Positions 9,740 to 17,604 of a stretch of DNA of 64,000 nt are shown piece after piece. The notes under the pieces are model-generated. The model was not told where the DNA came from. It saw only the letters and a program-made list of their open reading frames with translations, and made no database searches. Origin of the DNA: Actinomadura rayongensis (GTDB lineage: Bacteria > Actinomycetota > Actinomycetes > Streptosporangiales > Streptosporangiaceae). The position numbers were made by a program, and so were the translations under genes. Every line of letters starts with the position of its first letter. Within the stretch, counting starts at the first letter, position 1. The DNA lies in assembly GCF_009831215.1 (NCBI RefSeq), contig NZ_WUTW01000001.1:248001-312000 (forward strand), read 5' to 3'.

Positions 9740-12592
9740 TCAGTGGCCGGGCGGGGGCGGGGTGTGCTGGCCTGTCTCGCCGTCGTAGGTGCCCAGGGGC
9801 AGCGTGGTGGTCTGGGCGTCGGGGTCGGTGACGTGGACGTCGATGGTGTGGATTCCCGGGCCCAGTGACCGGACGTCGAAGGAGCCTCCCGTGGACGGGG
9901 AGGGGGATCCGTCCACGGTCCAGGTGATGGCCGAGCCGGTGAGCGGGCCGTGCTGGGGCGAGTCGCCTTGGACGACGAGGAGCGGCCCGTCCGTGGCGAT
10001 CGGAAGGATGTTCGGGGGACGCAGGGGAAGCGGGAACGCGCCCGTCTGGATGTAGGACGTGTGGTAGCCGTTCGTCGCGATCACCTGGACGAAGCAGTTC
10101 TCGTGGCCCGGCAGGTCGCGCAGGTCCAGGTCGAAGGAGTCGCCGGTGAGGTTGACGCCGGGGCGGGCGGGCACCGTGCCGTCGGCGTTGGTGAAGCGGA
10201 CGAAGTACGTCGCGGCCGGGTCGGCGTCGTGGTCGCCGCCGATCTGGCGCCAGCGCAGGTGCATCACGCCGGCCGTGTCGATCTGGGCGCGGTCGTTCGG
10301 GGTCAGCAGGACGACGTGCGGCGCGTGCGGGGGCACCGTCAGCGCGCCGACCTCGGTGCCGTCGCGGCGGAGCACCAGGCGCCGGGCGTCCTCCTGGTAG
10401 GGCAGCCGGGTGCCGAACGGCGCCTCGGCGGAGTCGTCGAACGGGAACTGCGCCGTCACGGGCGCGCTCACGAGGGCCCGGCCGTCCAGGGTCTCCAGCG
10501 AGACCGTGAAGGGCGTGTTCGCCGGCGGGGCGGACGGCGGGGTCATCGTGCGCAGCGCCGGGTCCCAGCGGACGGTGCCGTCCCGCTTCAGGGCGCCGCG
10601 GATCCGCACGTACGGCCCGGGGAACGGACGGGAGACGGGCACGTGCTCGGGGTGCGGCGGCGGGACCGTGAGCGGCCCGAGCGCCGCGCCCGCCGCGGAC
10701 GCGTCGCGGATCGCCTCGAACAGCTTGCGCCAGTGGTAGTAGCCGAGCCACCGGCCCTCGCCGCCGCAGTAGCTCATGAGGTCGCCGGTGGTGGCGCGGA
10801 ACGCGGTGGGCATCGTGCCGCGCGGGTCGACGCCGACCTGCCCGATCGACCCGTTCGTCGGGCGGTAGTCGCCGTCGACGTCGGCCGGACTGCCGCACGG
10901 GGCGTGGCGCAGCCCGTACAGGTGGCCGAGTTCGTGGGCGCAGGTGGCCCGCAGGTTCTGGGCGCCGAAGCCGACGTTCTGCGCGGGACGGGAGGCGCCG
11001 GCGATGTTGCCGAGCGGCACCGTCGCGTCGACCATCGCGTACAGGCGCTGGCTCTCCCGGGACGCGTAGTCCTCGTAGGTGTCGTGCAGGTCGTCGAGGA
11101 GCTGGTTCTGGCCCTTCTCCTTGCTGAGGTCGTAGTTGACGCTGAGCGGACGGCCGCCGTTGACGGTCCAGAACAGGATGCTCGTGGACGTGTCGTCGGC
11201 GATCGGGTAGCGCAGCGGCAGCGTGTTGATCGTGGCGAAGTACTGCTGCGCGGTGGGGGCGGCGATCGTCCCGACGGCCACGCGCATGACGAAGATGTTC
11301 AGCACGTCGGTCGGGATGAAGTCGACCTCCAGCCGGAACGGGTTGCTCACGTTGGTCCCGACGGTCGCCTGCACGACGAACGTGGCCTTCCCCGCGACGA
11401 CCTTGTTCGCCGGGATCTGGAAGTTGAGCGTGTCGTGGATGTTGCCGCGGTCCACCTGGGCGATGGGACGGGCCGTGATGTTCTCGACGGCCATGGCCGT
11501 GAACGCGCCGTCGTTCATCGTGAGCGTCCCGTCGACCCCGGCCACGGCGCCGCCGCCGGCCTCGTCCGGCTCGATCCCGGAGTCGATGTAGGCGCGGACC
11601 AGCGTGGCCTTCCCGGCGATGAGCGGCAGCCCGTTGTCCGGGATCTCCTGCATGTCGAACGCCTGCACCACCTGGGTGACCTCGACGCCGGTGATCTGGA
11701 GGTCGGGCGCGGCGGTCGGCGGCAGCGCCTCGGCGCTGAGCGTGACCAGGTACCCGTTGTGGGTCTCGTCGGTCTGGGTGGGGCCGTAGCGCAGGCTGCC
11801 GAGCGTCGTGTCGTCGGCCGGGTCCACGACGGCCAGGACGCGCCCGAGGAAGTTCTCGTAGTTGTCGGCGCTCGGCCACGGGTCGTCGTCGTGGCTGTAG
11901 GCCTCGATGAAGATCGACGTCGGCCCGCCGAGGTCCAGGTCGAAGACGGTCGTCGGGGTGCCGACCGAGAGCGAGAACAGCGCCTCGTCGAAGATGCGGT
12001 CGCCGTTGTTGTTCCAGCGCAGCAGCTCGGTGTCGATCGCGGGCGCGCCGTTCTGCGCGGGCGCGGACGCCCGGACGTAGACGGCCATGTGCGTGAAGTC
12101 GCTCTCCTCGTCGTCGAAGATCAGCAGATCCTTGAAGACGAGCCGCACGTGCGCGCGATTCGCGGTCGGCACCAGTTCCACGGTCGCGACGACGACGATG
12201 CCGGTGTGGCCGTTGTCGGTGGTGGTCGGGCCGAACACGAGCTGCCCGAGCGAACTGGCCTCGCGGCTGTCGATCGAGAGCGTCGCCTCGCCGAGGAAGT
12301 TCTCGTGGTGCCCTTCGTCGGGCCACTGTTCGTCGTTGTCGGTGTACGCCTTGACGGTGATCGACCCGAGCCCGGTCAGGTCGAACGGGACGACGCTCGG
12401 TAAGGCCAGATCGCCGTCCAGGGCGTAGGAGAAGTTGTCCTCGATGGGACCGTTGCGATGGTTCCAGCGGAATTCGGCGAGGGTCGTTCCGGTCGCGTCG
12501 CGCACCGTCGCGTACAGGCCGATGCGGGTGTCACCGGCTTCCTCGTCCTCGAAGACGTGCAGGGTCTCGAATGTCGCACGCATCAGTGCCAC
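9740..12592 (-). CDS. Large metzincin-like zinc protease with duplicated N-terminal domain
   Basis: The product is about 950 residues. A metzincin zinc motif HELGHLYGLRH lies at 553-563 with a likely Met-turn LMSYCGG around M606. The N-terminal 290 residues hold two copies of a domain of about 145 residues: FEDEE at 14 and FDDEE at 159, AYTDNDEQWP against AYSHDDDPWP, then ENFLGE against ENFLGR. The C-terminal 300 residues look like beta-sandwich modules. No signal peptide or membrane segment is visible, so export, if any, is not by an obvious Sec signal. I start at GTG 12592 because GGAG lies 6 bases before it; GTG 12625 and ATG 12583 are alternatives. The substrate is unknown. The metzincin call rests on the motif alone. 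Confidence 0.75.
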   Translation of the reverse strand: MALMRATFETLHVFEDEEAGDTRIGLYATVRDATGTTLAEFRWNHRNGPIEDNFSYALDGDLALPSVVPFDLTGLGSITVKAYTDNDEQWPDEGHHENFLGEATLSIDSREASSLGQLVFGPTTTDNGHTGIVVVATVELVPTANRAHVRLVFKDLLIFDDEESDFTHMAVYVRASAPAQNGAPAIDTELLRWNNNGDRIFDEALFSLSVGTPTTVFDLDLGGPTSIFIEAYSHDDDPWPSADNYENFLGRVLAVVDPADDTTLGSLRYGPTQTDETHNGYLVTLSAEALPPTAAPDLQITGVEVTQVVQAFDMQEIPDNGLPLIAGKATLVRAYIDSGIEPDEAGGGAVAGVDGTLTMNDGAFTAMAVENITARPIAQVDRGNIHDTLNFQIPANKVVAGKATFVVQATVGTNVSNPFRLEVDFIPTDVLNIFVMRVAVGTIAAPTAQQYFATINTLPLRYPIADDTSTSILFWTVNGGRPLSVNYDLSKEKGQNQLLDDLHDTYEDYASRESQRLYAMVDATVPLGNIAGASRPAQNVGFGAQNLRATCAHELGHLYGLRHAPCGSPADVDGDYRPTNGSIGQVGVDPRGTMPTAFRATTGDLMSYCGGEGRWLGYYHWRKLFEAIRDASAAGAALGPLTVPPPHPEHVPVSRPFPGPYVRIRGALKRDGTVRWDPALRTMTPPSAPPANTPFTVSLETLDGRALVSAPVTAQFPFDDSAEAPFGTRLPYQEDARRLVLRRDGTEVGALTVPPHAPHVVLLTPNDRAQIDTAGVMHLRWRQIGGDHDADPAATYFVRFTNADGTVPARPGVNLTGDSFDLDLRDLPGHENCFVQVIATNGYHTSYIQTGAFPLPLRPPNILPIATDGPLLVVQGDSPQHGPLTGSAITWTVDGSPSPSTGGSFDVRSLGPGIHTIDVHVTDPDAQTTTLPLGTYDGETGQHTPPPPGH

Positions 12593-12679
12593 GGCGATCT
12601 CCGGGGGGTCTCGATTGCCTGGCACAAAGCTACTCAGGAATCGTGCCCGGGACCATCCGCATCACCAATTCCTTGCCAT

Positions 12680-12727
12680 TATCCGCTGAAAGTCATGCGT
12701 TCCACGGTGAACATTAAAAAGCGGATA
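12680..12727. repeat. TATCCGCT/AGCGGATA inverted repeat upstream of the metzincin gene
   Basis: Perfect 8-bp arms at 12680-12687 and 12720-12727 are separated by 32 bases of unusually AT-rich sequence. The spacer lies between the metallophosphoesterase stop and the metzincin start, so it is a candidate promoter/operator region for the minus-strand metzincin gene. Function is inferred from position only. Confidence 0.4.
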
Positions 12728-12729
12728 GA

Positions 12730-13551
12730 TCATTCAACGTCCATCAACGGGCGATAGCTCCCGGTTGGTACGAAATGCGTGGTTGCGGTGCCCGGTGGAT
12801 CCGTCATGATCAGGTGCACCGCGAACCCTGCGGGCTCCCCGGTCACCGCCGCGTGCCCCGGCTGGGTCAGGTCCAGGAACAACTGCCGGTACGTGCTCGG
12901 GCACGTCGTGCAGACCACCCCGCCGAACGACCCCGCGGACCCCCGGTGAACGTTCCCGCTCATCACCCGCACGACCTGCGGATGCCCCGACACGATCTTG
13001 GCGAACACGTCGTGGTTCTCGAACCGCATCGCGTCGATGAACCGGATACCGATCGGATACGGCGGATGGTGCGTCGCGACGATCGTCGGCACTTCGGGCG
13101 CCTCGGCGAGCGCCGCGTCCAGCCACTCCAGCCGCTCGTCGTCCATGCACCCCGACGCCCCGCCCTGCACGCTCGTGTCGCAGCACACCAGCCGGACGCC
13201 CGCCACGTCCACCGCGTACTGCAGCGGCGCCCCCGGACGCGACCCGCTCGCCACCACCGCCGGACGCTCGTCGAACGCGGCCCGCAGCGCGTCCACCACG
13301 TCGTGGTTGCCCGCGAGCGGATAGACGGGCATCGGCAGCGGCGACAGCAGCGCGTGCAGCCGCGCGTACTCGGCGGGCAGTCCCGCGTCCGCCAGGTCGC
13401 CGGTGAGAACGACCGCGTCGGGACGGGCCGGCAGCGACAGCAGGCTGGACACGGCGGCGCGCAGCGCCCGGACGGGCCCCGAGCCGTCGTCCACGGTCCC
13501 GTCCCGGCCCGCGGCCAGATGGATGTCGCTGAGCTGCGCGATGATCGCCAT
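12730..13551 (-). CDS. Calcineurin-like metallophosphoesterase (CpdA-type)
   Basis: The 273-residue product has the metallophosphoesterase ligand series: SDIH near the N-terminus, GDLAD, GNHD, THH and a final GNVHRG. This set is typical of class III cyclic-nucleotide phosphodiesterases such as CpdA, though the last motif is usually GHxH; here the first His is Asn. It is cytosolic, with no signal peptide. Its stop is 137 bp upstream of the metzincin start on the same strand. The true substrate (cAMP, other phosphoesters) cannot be read from sequence. Confidence 0.85.
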   Translation of the reverse strand: MAIIAQLSDIHLAAGRDGTVDDGSGPVRALRAAVSSLLSLPARPDAVVLTGDLADAGLPAEYARLHALLSPLPMPVYPLAGNHDVVDALRAAFDERPAVVASGSRPGAPLQYAVDVAGVRLVCCDTSVQGGASGCMDDERLEWLDAALAEAPEVPTIVATHHPPYPIGIRFIDAMRFENHDVFAKIVSGHPQVVRVMSGNVHRGSAGSFGGVVCTTCPSTYRQLFLDLTQPGHAAVTGEPAGFAVHLIMTDPPGTATTHFVPTGSYRPLMDVE

Positions 13552-13943
13552 TGATCAAGAACCCCCCTAGTCGGGCGTTCCCGCGGCGGGTGCAGTCCGG
13601 CTGGGGTGGGGGCGTCGCCGGCGGGAGCGCTGGAACGATCTTTAACCCCGATTGGCCGGGCTGTCGACTCGCCCCGGGGACAAGAAGGAGACCGGGAGCG
13701 TCCGACCGCGCCCGGGTGGGGGGAACATGCTGCGTCACTGGACGGCGACCGGCCCGCTTCCGGCGCGACCGGCGGGAACGAGACCGTGTCGGACATCACG
13801 GGGGCGGACATCACGGGGCGGGCTCCGTGGCTAGGCGCTGCCCGTGGGGGCGCCGCCGTCCCACCGGGCGCGATCGGTGCGCCCCGCCCGTCCCGCACGG
13901 ACCGCCCGGCTGCCGTCTCGGCCGCGAGACGCTGCTCCCGGCG
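13552..13943. other. Intergenic region between metallophosphoesterase and sortase-like gene
   Basis: No convincing gene. Open frames run through it, but with Arg/Gly-rich text typical of non-coding GC-rich DNA and no start codon next to a ribosome-binding site that joins the sortase-like frame. A 35-codon frame from ATG 13729 after GGGGGGA is not supported. A 13-base segment GGACATCACGGGG occurs twice in tandem with a 15-bp period (13791 and 13806). The region should hold the promoter of the divergent metallophosphoesterase. Confidence 0.5.
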
Positions 13944-14489
13944 ATGGCCGCCGATCTGACGGGCGGCCACGCCGACCGGACGGCGCCCGTCCCGCTGACC
14001 GGCGCCCTCGGCGACGCGCTGCCCTGCACGATCGCGATCCCCGCGATCGGCGTGTCGGCCCCGCTCGCGGGGGTCGGCCGCGGCGCGGGCGGCGTCATCG
14101 CGGCGCCGCCCGCCGACGAGCAGGGCCTCGCGGGCTGGTACGCGGCCGGACCGACGCCCGGCCGTCCCGGCGCCGCCGTCATCGTCGGGAACCCGCTCGG
14201 CACGCCCGACCGGGGCTTCGCGCGGCTCGGCGAGCTGACGCGCGGCGACATCGTCGGGATCGTCCGGGCGGACGACACCGTCGCGGTGTTCCGCGTGACC
14301 GAGGCCGAGAGCGTGCCGTGGGAGGAGTACCCCGAGGCGCGCGTCCACGGCCCGGTCGAGGAGCCCGAGCTGCGGCTCATCGCCGGGACGGGCCGCTACG
14401 ACGCCGCCGCGGGCAGCCACCCGGCCCGCGTGATCGTCTACGCGGTGCTCAACGTGGCCTACCGCCTCGCCGACCTCGCCGCGCTCTGA
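13944..14489 (+). CDS. Class F sortase-like protein lacking catalytic His and Cys
   Basis: The 181-residue product follows class F sortases closely: an IAIPAIGVSAPLAGVG strand, LAGWYAAGPTPGRPG, AAVIVG, then the ELRLI strand and VIVYAVL end. In active class F enzymes AVIVGHVD supplies the catalytic His and LITCGG the Cys. Here these read VIVGNPLG (Asn at residue 83) and LIAGTG (Ala at 147), so transpeptidase activity is not expected. The N-terminus is uncertain: ATG 13944 is the first start inside the homologous frame, and no membrane anchor or ribosome-binding site is visible. It may be a decaying gene or a pseudoenzyme. Confidence 0.65.
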   Translation: MAADLTGGHADRTAPVPLTGALGDALPCTIAIPAIGVSAPLAGVGRGAGGVIAAPPADEQGLAGWYAAGPTPGRPGAAVIVGNPLGTPDRGFARLGELTRGDIVGIVRADDTVAVFRVTEAESVPWEEYPEARVHGPVEEPELRLIAGTGRYDAAAGSHPARVIVYAVLNVAYRLADLAAL

Positions 14490-14493
14490 AACC

Positions 14494-14568
14494 GGTGTCA
14501 GGCGACCCGGGTTCGGGCGACCCGAGGTCAGGCGACCGGGGTTCAGGGGACCGGGGTTCAGGCGACGT
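14494..14568. repeat. Five 15-bp tandem repeats
   Basis: Five consecutive 15-base units start at 14494, 14509, 14524, 14539 and 14554, with consensus GGGTTCAGGCGACCG and one to four differences each. The array fills the gap between two convergent genes and overlaps the stop codon of the minus-strand gene. Confidence 0.9.
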
Positions 14569-15139
14569 GGACGACCGCGGACAGCGCCGTCGTGACGTCG
14601 TCGGCGGCGGGCGCGATGTCCGGGACGACGTCCCGCAGCGCCAGCCAGCCGTTGATCGCGCGGGCCGTCGGCCGGGCCTCGCGCAGCACCGGGTCCTCGA
14701 CGCCGTACCAGGCGGCGACCTTCGACCAGCGCCACAGCCGGTGCCCGCCGGTGGACATCTCGGCGGCGGGGAACCGCTCGTCCGGGCTCCGGCCGAGGCC
14801 GCGCGCGGACCCGCGCGCCCCGGTGATCGACAGCCGTACCGAGTCGATGGAGCGTCCCGTGCGGTCGGCGATGTCCCGCATGGTCAGCAGCGGGTCCGCC
14901 TCCACCCGCAGGACCCGGACCCCCGGCGCGCTCTCCTCGACGTGCGCGACCACGTCCATGATCGCCGCGGCGAGCGTCCGGGCCGACCAGGAGCACGAGG
15001 CGTTGCCCGGACGGTCCGCGTGCTGCGCCTCGGTCACGATGGAGACGGTGACGTCGCCGCGCGTGCGGTCGAAGAGGGGGTCCAGCTCCTCCTCGTAGAA
15101 CGGACGGCTGAGGATCAGCGCGAAGTCATAGCTCGGCAT
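14558..15139 (-). CDS. HTH-like protein of unknown function
   Basis: The 193-residue product has an N-terminal alpha/beta part ([18 protein letters not shown]) and a middle segment [19 protein letters not shown] that reads as a helix-turn-helix, followed by a basic linker and [11 protein letters not shown], similar in layout to MerR/excisionase-type DNA-binding domains. The ATG at 15139 has a perfect AAGGAGG 6 bases upstream. It is transcribed away from infA, and its ribosome-binding site overlaps the putative infA -35 box. I do not recognise a named family, and a regulatory role is an inference. Confidence 0.7.
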   Translation of the reverse strand: MPSYDFALILSRPFYEEELDPLFDRTRGDVTVSIVTEAQHADRPGNASCSWSARTLAAAIMDVVAHVEESAPGVRVLRVEADPLLTMRDIADRTGRSIDSVRLSITGARGSARGLGRSPDERFPAAEMSTGGHRLWRWSKVAAWYGVEDPVLREARPTARAINGWLALRDVVPDIAPAADDVTTALSAVVHVA

Positions 15140-15150
15140 GCCGATCCTCC

Positions 15151-15180
15151 TTGGACGTGTCTCTCCTGGAAAGGTACAAC
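15151..15180 (+). promoter_or_regulatory. Candidate infA promoter (TTGGAC-18-TACAAC)
   Basis: TTGGAC (15151-15156) and TACAAC (15175-15180) are 18 bases apart and point toward infA, 244 bases upstream of its start. A second -10-like TACACT at 15263-15268 could serve a closer start site. Both are predictions. Confidence 0.4.
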
Positions 15181-15423
15181 GCGCGAGCGAGGTATGCTGG
15201 TATCGGGAGCGGTCTCCGCCGCCGGGTCATGTGTCGGTTTCGCAATCGGTGGCCCGGTGACGTACACTCCTGTGCCGGTTCGTTTTCGGCCGCCTTCCTT
15301 CGTTTCCGCGCCTTCGTCGGTGCGCCTCCAGGTCGCGGCCCTTCCCTCGACGCACGCCCGTCCGGGCCCGTCGCGGGCGGTCGGACCGGCGTCCCAAGAG
15401 CCGATCAGCGAAGCGCGGAGGAC

Positions 15424-15645
15424 ATGGCGAAAAAAGAAGGTGCCATCGAGATCGAGGGCAGTGTCATCGAGTCCCTCCCGAACGCCATGTTCCGGGTGGA
15501 ACTCGACAACGGGCACAAGGTACTCGCCCACATCAGCGGCAAGATGCGGATGCACTACATCCGGATCCTGCCGGACGACCGCGTCGTCGTGGAGTTGAGC
15601 CCCTACGACCTCACGCGCGGTCGCATCGTCTACCGCTACAAGTAG
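15424..15645 (+). CDS. infA: Translation initiation factor IF-1
   Basis: IF-1 occupies the 30S A site during initiation. The 73-residue OB-fold protein [21 protein letters not shown] is complete, with the [19 protein letters not shown] core. The ATG at 15424 is used; the in-frame extension upstream has no homologous content. It starts the alpha-operon part of the cluster, with rpmJ 67 bp downstream. Confidence 0.98.
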   Translation: MAKKEGAIEIEGSVIESLPNAMFRVELDNGHKVLAHISGKMRMHYIRILPDDRVVVELSPYDLTRGRIVYRYK

Positions 15646-15712
15646 AACCCACTGGGGTTGCCTTCCCCGCGCGTGGCGGCGCGGGGGTGACCCTGACTTC
15701 CGAGGAGACCCA

Positions 15713-15826
15713 GTGAAGGTCAAGCCGAGCGTCAAGAAGATCTGCAAGAACTGCCGGATCATCCGGCGGCACGGCCGGGTCATGGTCATCTGCACCGACC
15801 CGCGCCACAAGCAGCGCCAGGGCTGA
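15713..15826 (+). CDS. rpmJ: 50S ribosomal protein L36, zinc form
   Basis: The 37-residue product reads [19 protein letters not shown] and onward to end RQG, starting at GTG 15713 after a CGAGGAGACC site. The zinc ligands are C11-x2-C14 and C27-x4-H32, the C+ form of L36. It lies between infA and rpsM in the canonical order. Confidence 0.97.
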   Translation: MKVKPSVKKICKNCRIIRRHGRVMVICTDPRHKQRQG

Positions 15827-15857
15827 TCGCCCCGGCGCACGTACCACGCATCGCAGT

Positions 15858-15909
15858 CTTCACCCGTCCGCCGTACGGCCCGTAGGTCGTACGGCACGGC
15901 CGTGTGAAG
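15858..15909 (+). promoter_or_regulatory. Nested stem-loop in the rpmJ-rpsM spacer
   Basis: An outer pair CTTCAC (15858-15863) with GTGAAG (15904-15909) encloses an inner perfect pair GCCGTACG (15870-15877) with CGTACGGC (15888-15895). It lies 100 bases before rpsM in a 182-bp spacer and has no T-run. It could be a ribosomal-protein leader, a processing site or an attenuator. Confidence 0.5.
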
Positions 15910-16008
15910 GGACCACCCTCGGCGACGGAGGCCGGGGCCGCCACCCGGGCAGGGTGTGTGCGGACGCGATGCGCCAGATACCTCCGCAAATGAAGGGAAC
16001 TGCCCACG

Positions 16009-16389
16009 ATGGCACGCCTCCTCGGCGTCGATCTCCCGCGCGACAAGCGGCTGGAGATCGCTCTCACCTACATCTTCGGCATCGGCCGCACGCGGGCGCA
16101 CGAGACGCTCGCGGGCACCGGGGTCAGCGGCGACCTGCGGGTCCACCAGCTCACCGACGACGACCTGGTGAAGCTCCGCGACTGGATCGAGGCCAACTAC
16201 AAGACCGAGGGCGACCTGCGCCGCGAGGTCCAGGCCGACATCCGCCGCAAGATCGAGATCGGCTGCTACCAGGGCATCCGGCACCGGCGCGGCCTGCCCG
16301 TCCACGGTCAGCGCACCCAGACCAACGCGCGCACCCGCAAGGGCAAGAAGAAGACCGTGGCCGGGAAGAAGAAGGCCGGCAAGAAGTAG
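16009..16389 (+). CDS. rpsM: 30S ribosomal protein S13
   Basis: S13 contacts the P-site tRNA and bridges to the 50S subunit. The 126-residue product [21 protein letters not shown] has the helix-hairpin-helix [10 protein letters not shown] and the [19 protein letters not shown] tail, ending in a Lys-rich stretch. The start is typical and is preceded by AAGGGA. Confidence 0.98.
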   Translation: MARLLGVDLPRDKRLEIALTYIFGIGRTRAHETLAGTGVSGDLRVHQLTDDDLVKLRDWIEANYKTEGDLRREVQADIRRKIEIGCYQGIRHRRGLPVHGQRTQTNARTRKGKKKTVAGKKKAGKK

Positions 16390-16446
16390 TCCGCCCGGAC
16401 CGATTCGGGTCCGCCGGATCGACGACCTCAACCGTAGAGAGAGCAG

Positions 16447-16848
16447 ATGCCTCCCAAGAGCCGTGTCGGCGCCAAGAAGGTGCGCCGCAAGGAGAAGAAG
16501 AACGTCGCTCACGGGCACGCCCACATCAAGAGCACGTTCAACAACACGATCGTCTCGATCACCGACCCCAACGGGAACGTGATCTCCTGGGCCTCCTCCG
16601 GCCACGTCGGGTTCAAGGGCTCGCGCAAGTCCACGCCGTTCGCCGCCCAGCAGGCCGCCGAGGCCGCCGCCCGGCGCGCGATGGAGCACGGCATGCGCAA
16701 GGTCGACGTCTTCGTCAAGGGCCCGGGCTCGGGCCGCGAGACCGCCATCCGGTCGCTGTCGGCGACCGGCCTGGAGGTGGGCTCGATCCAGGACGTCACG
16801 CCCGTCCCGCACAACGGCTGCCGCCCGCCCAAGCGCCGGCGCGTCTGA
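16447..16848 (+). CDS. rpsK: 30S ribosomal protein S11
   Basis: S11 lies on the 30S platform next to the Shine-Dalgarno helix. The 133-residue product has [20 protein letters not shown] and ends with the [10 protein letters not shown] signature. The basic N-terminus ([16 protein letters not shown]) is the actinobacterial form. Gaps of 57 bp before and 22 bp after place it in the alpha operon. Confidence 0.98.
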   Translation: MPPKSRVGAKKVRRKEKKNVAHGHAHIKSTFNNTIVSITDPNGNVISWASSGHVGFKGSRKSTPFAAQQAAEAAARRAMEHGMRKVDVFVKGPGSGRETAIRSLSATGLEVGSIQDVTPVPHNGCRPPKRRRV

Positions 16849-16870
16849 GGCCAGGGGAGATCTAGGAATC

Positions 16871-17497
16871 ATGGCTCGTTACACCGGTGCCGACTGCAAG
16901 CTGTGCCGTCGGGAGAAGATGAAGCTGTTCCTCAAGGGCAGCAAGTGCGTGGGGCCGAAGTGCCCCATCGAGATCCGGCCCTACCCGCCGGGTGAGCACG
17001 GCCGCGGTCGTCCCAAGGAGACCGAGTACCTGCTGCAGCTCCGCGAGAAGCAGAAGGCCAAGCGCATCTACGGCGTGCTGGAGCGGCAGTTCAGCAACTA
17101 CTACGTCGAGGCGAACCGCCAGGGCGGCAAGACGGGTGAGAACCTGCTGTCGCTGCTGGAGCGCCGGCTGGACAACGTCGTGTACCGCGGCGGGTTCGCC
17201 AAGTCCCGCGACATGGCCCGGCAGCTCATCCGCCACGGCCACATCCGGGTCAACGGCAAGAAGGTGGACATCCCGTCCTACCTCGTGAACGAGGCCGACA
17301 TCATCGACGTCAAGGCCAAGTCCCTGGAGAGCACGCCGTTCCAGGTCGCCAAGGCCGAGGCGGGCGAGCGTCCCGTCCCGGCGTGGCTGGGCCAGGACGC
17401 CGAGCGCATGCGGATCCTCGTCCACTCGCTGCCCGTGCGGCAGCAGATCGACGCCCCCGTCCAGGAGCAGCTGATCGTCGAGCTGTACTCCAAGTAG
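16871..17497 (+). CDS. rpsD: 30S ribosomal protein S4, zinc form
   Basis: S4 nucleates 30S assembly. The 208-residue protein has an S4 RNA-binding domain ([16 protein letters not shown] to [16 protein letters not shown]). Its N-terminus carries Cys residues at 9, 12, 26 and 31 (CKLC, then KCVGPKC), the zinc-binding C+ form. A strong inverted repeat lies just after the stop. Confidence 0.98.
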   Translation: MARYTGADCKLCRREKMKLFLKGSKCVGPKCPIEIRPYPPGEHGRGRPKETEYLLQLREKQKAKRIYGVLERQFSNYYVEANRQGGKTGENLLSLLERRLDNVVYRGGFAKSRDMARQLIRHGHIRVNGKKVDIPSYLVNEADIIDVKAKSLESTPFQVAKAEAGERPVPAWLGQDAERMRILVHSLPVRQQIDAPVQEQLIVELYSK

Positions 17498-17505
17498 GGG
17501 TTTTC

Positions 17506-17540
17506 CCCGCCGGGGCCGGTTCCGTGCCGGCCCCGGCGGG
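17506..17540 (+). terminator. 14-bp hairpin between rpsD and rpoA
   Basis: A perfect 14-bp stem (17506-17519 with 17527-17540) closes a 7-base loop just after the rpsD stop. No T-run follows, so it is likely partial termination or an RNA-stabilising hairpin rather than an operon end. Confidence 0.5.
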
Positions 17541-17604
17541 AACGCAGTAACTCACACCGAACGCGGTCGTCAAATAGCGGGCACCGCGGGAACAAGGAGC
17601 ATTC

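Noticed and set aside
9465..12403. Very long open frames on both strands (953 and 817 codons) overlapping the metzincin gene
   Set aside because: They are GC-rich shadow frames with Arg/Asp/Gly-biased text, no domains, and no plausible starts; the 950-residue frame has clear motifs.
13551..13943. Extension of the sortase-like frame upstream to 13551
   Set aside because: The added residues are Arg/Gly-rich with no membrane anchor or homologous content, and no ribosome-binding site supports it.
14494..14568. The 15-bp array as a CRISPR
   Set aside because: Units are contiguous with no spacers and far too short.
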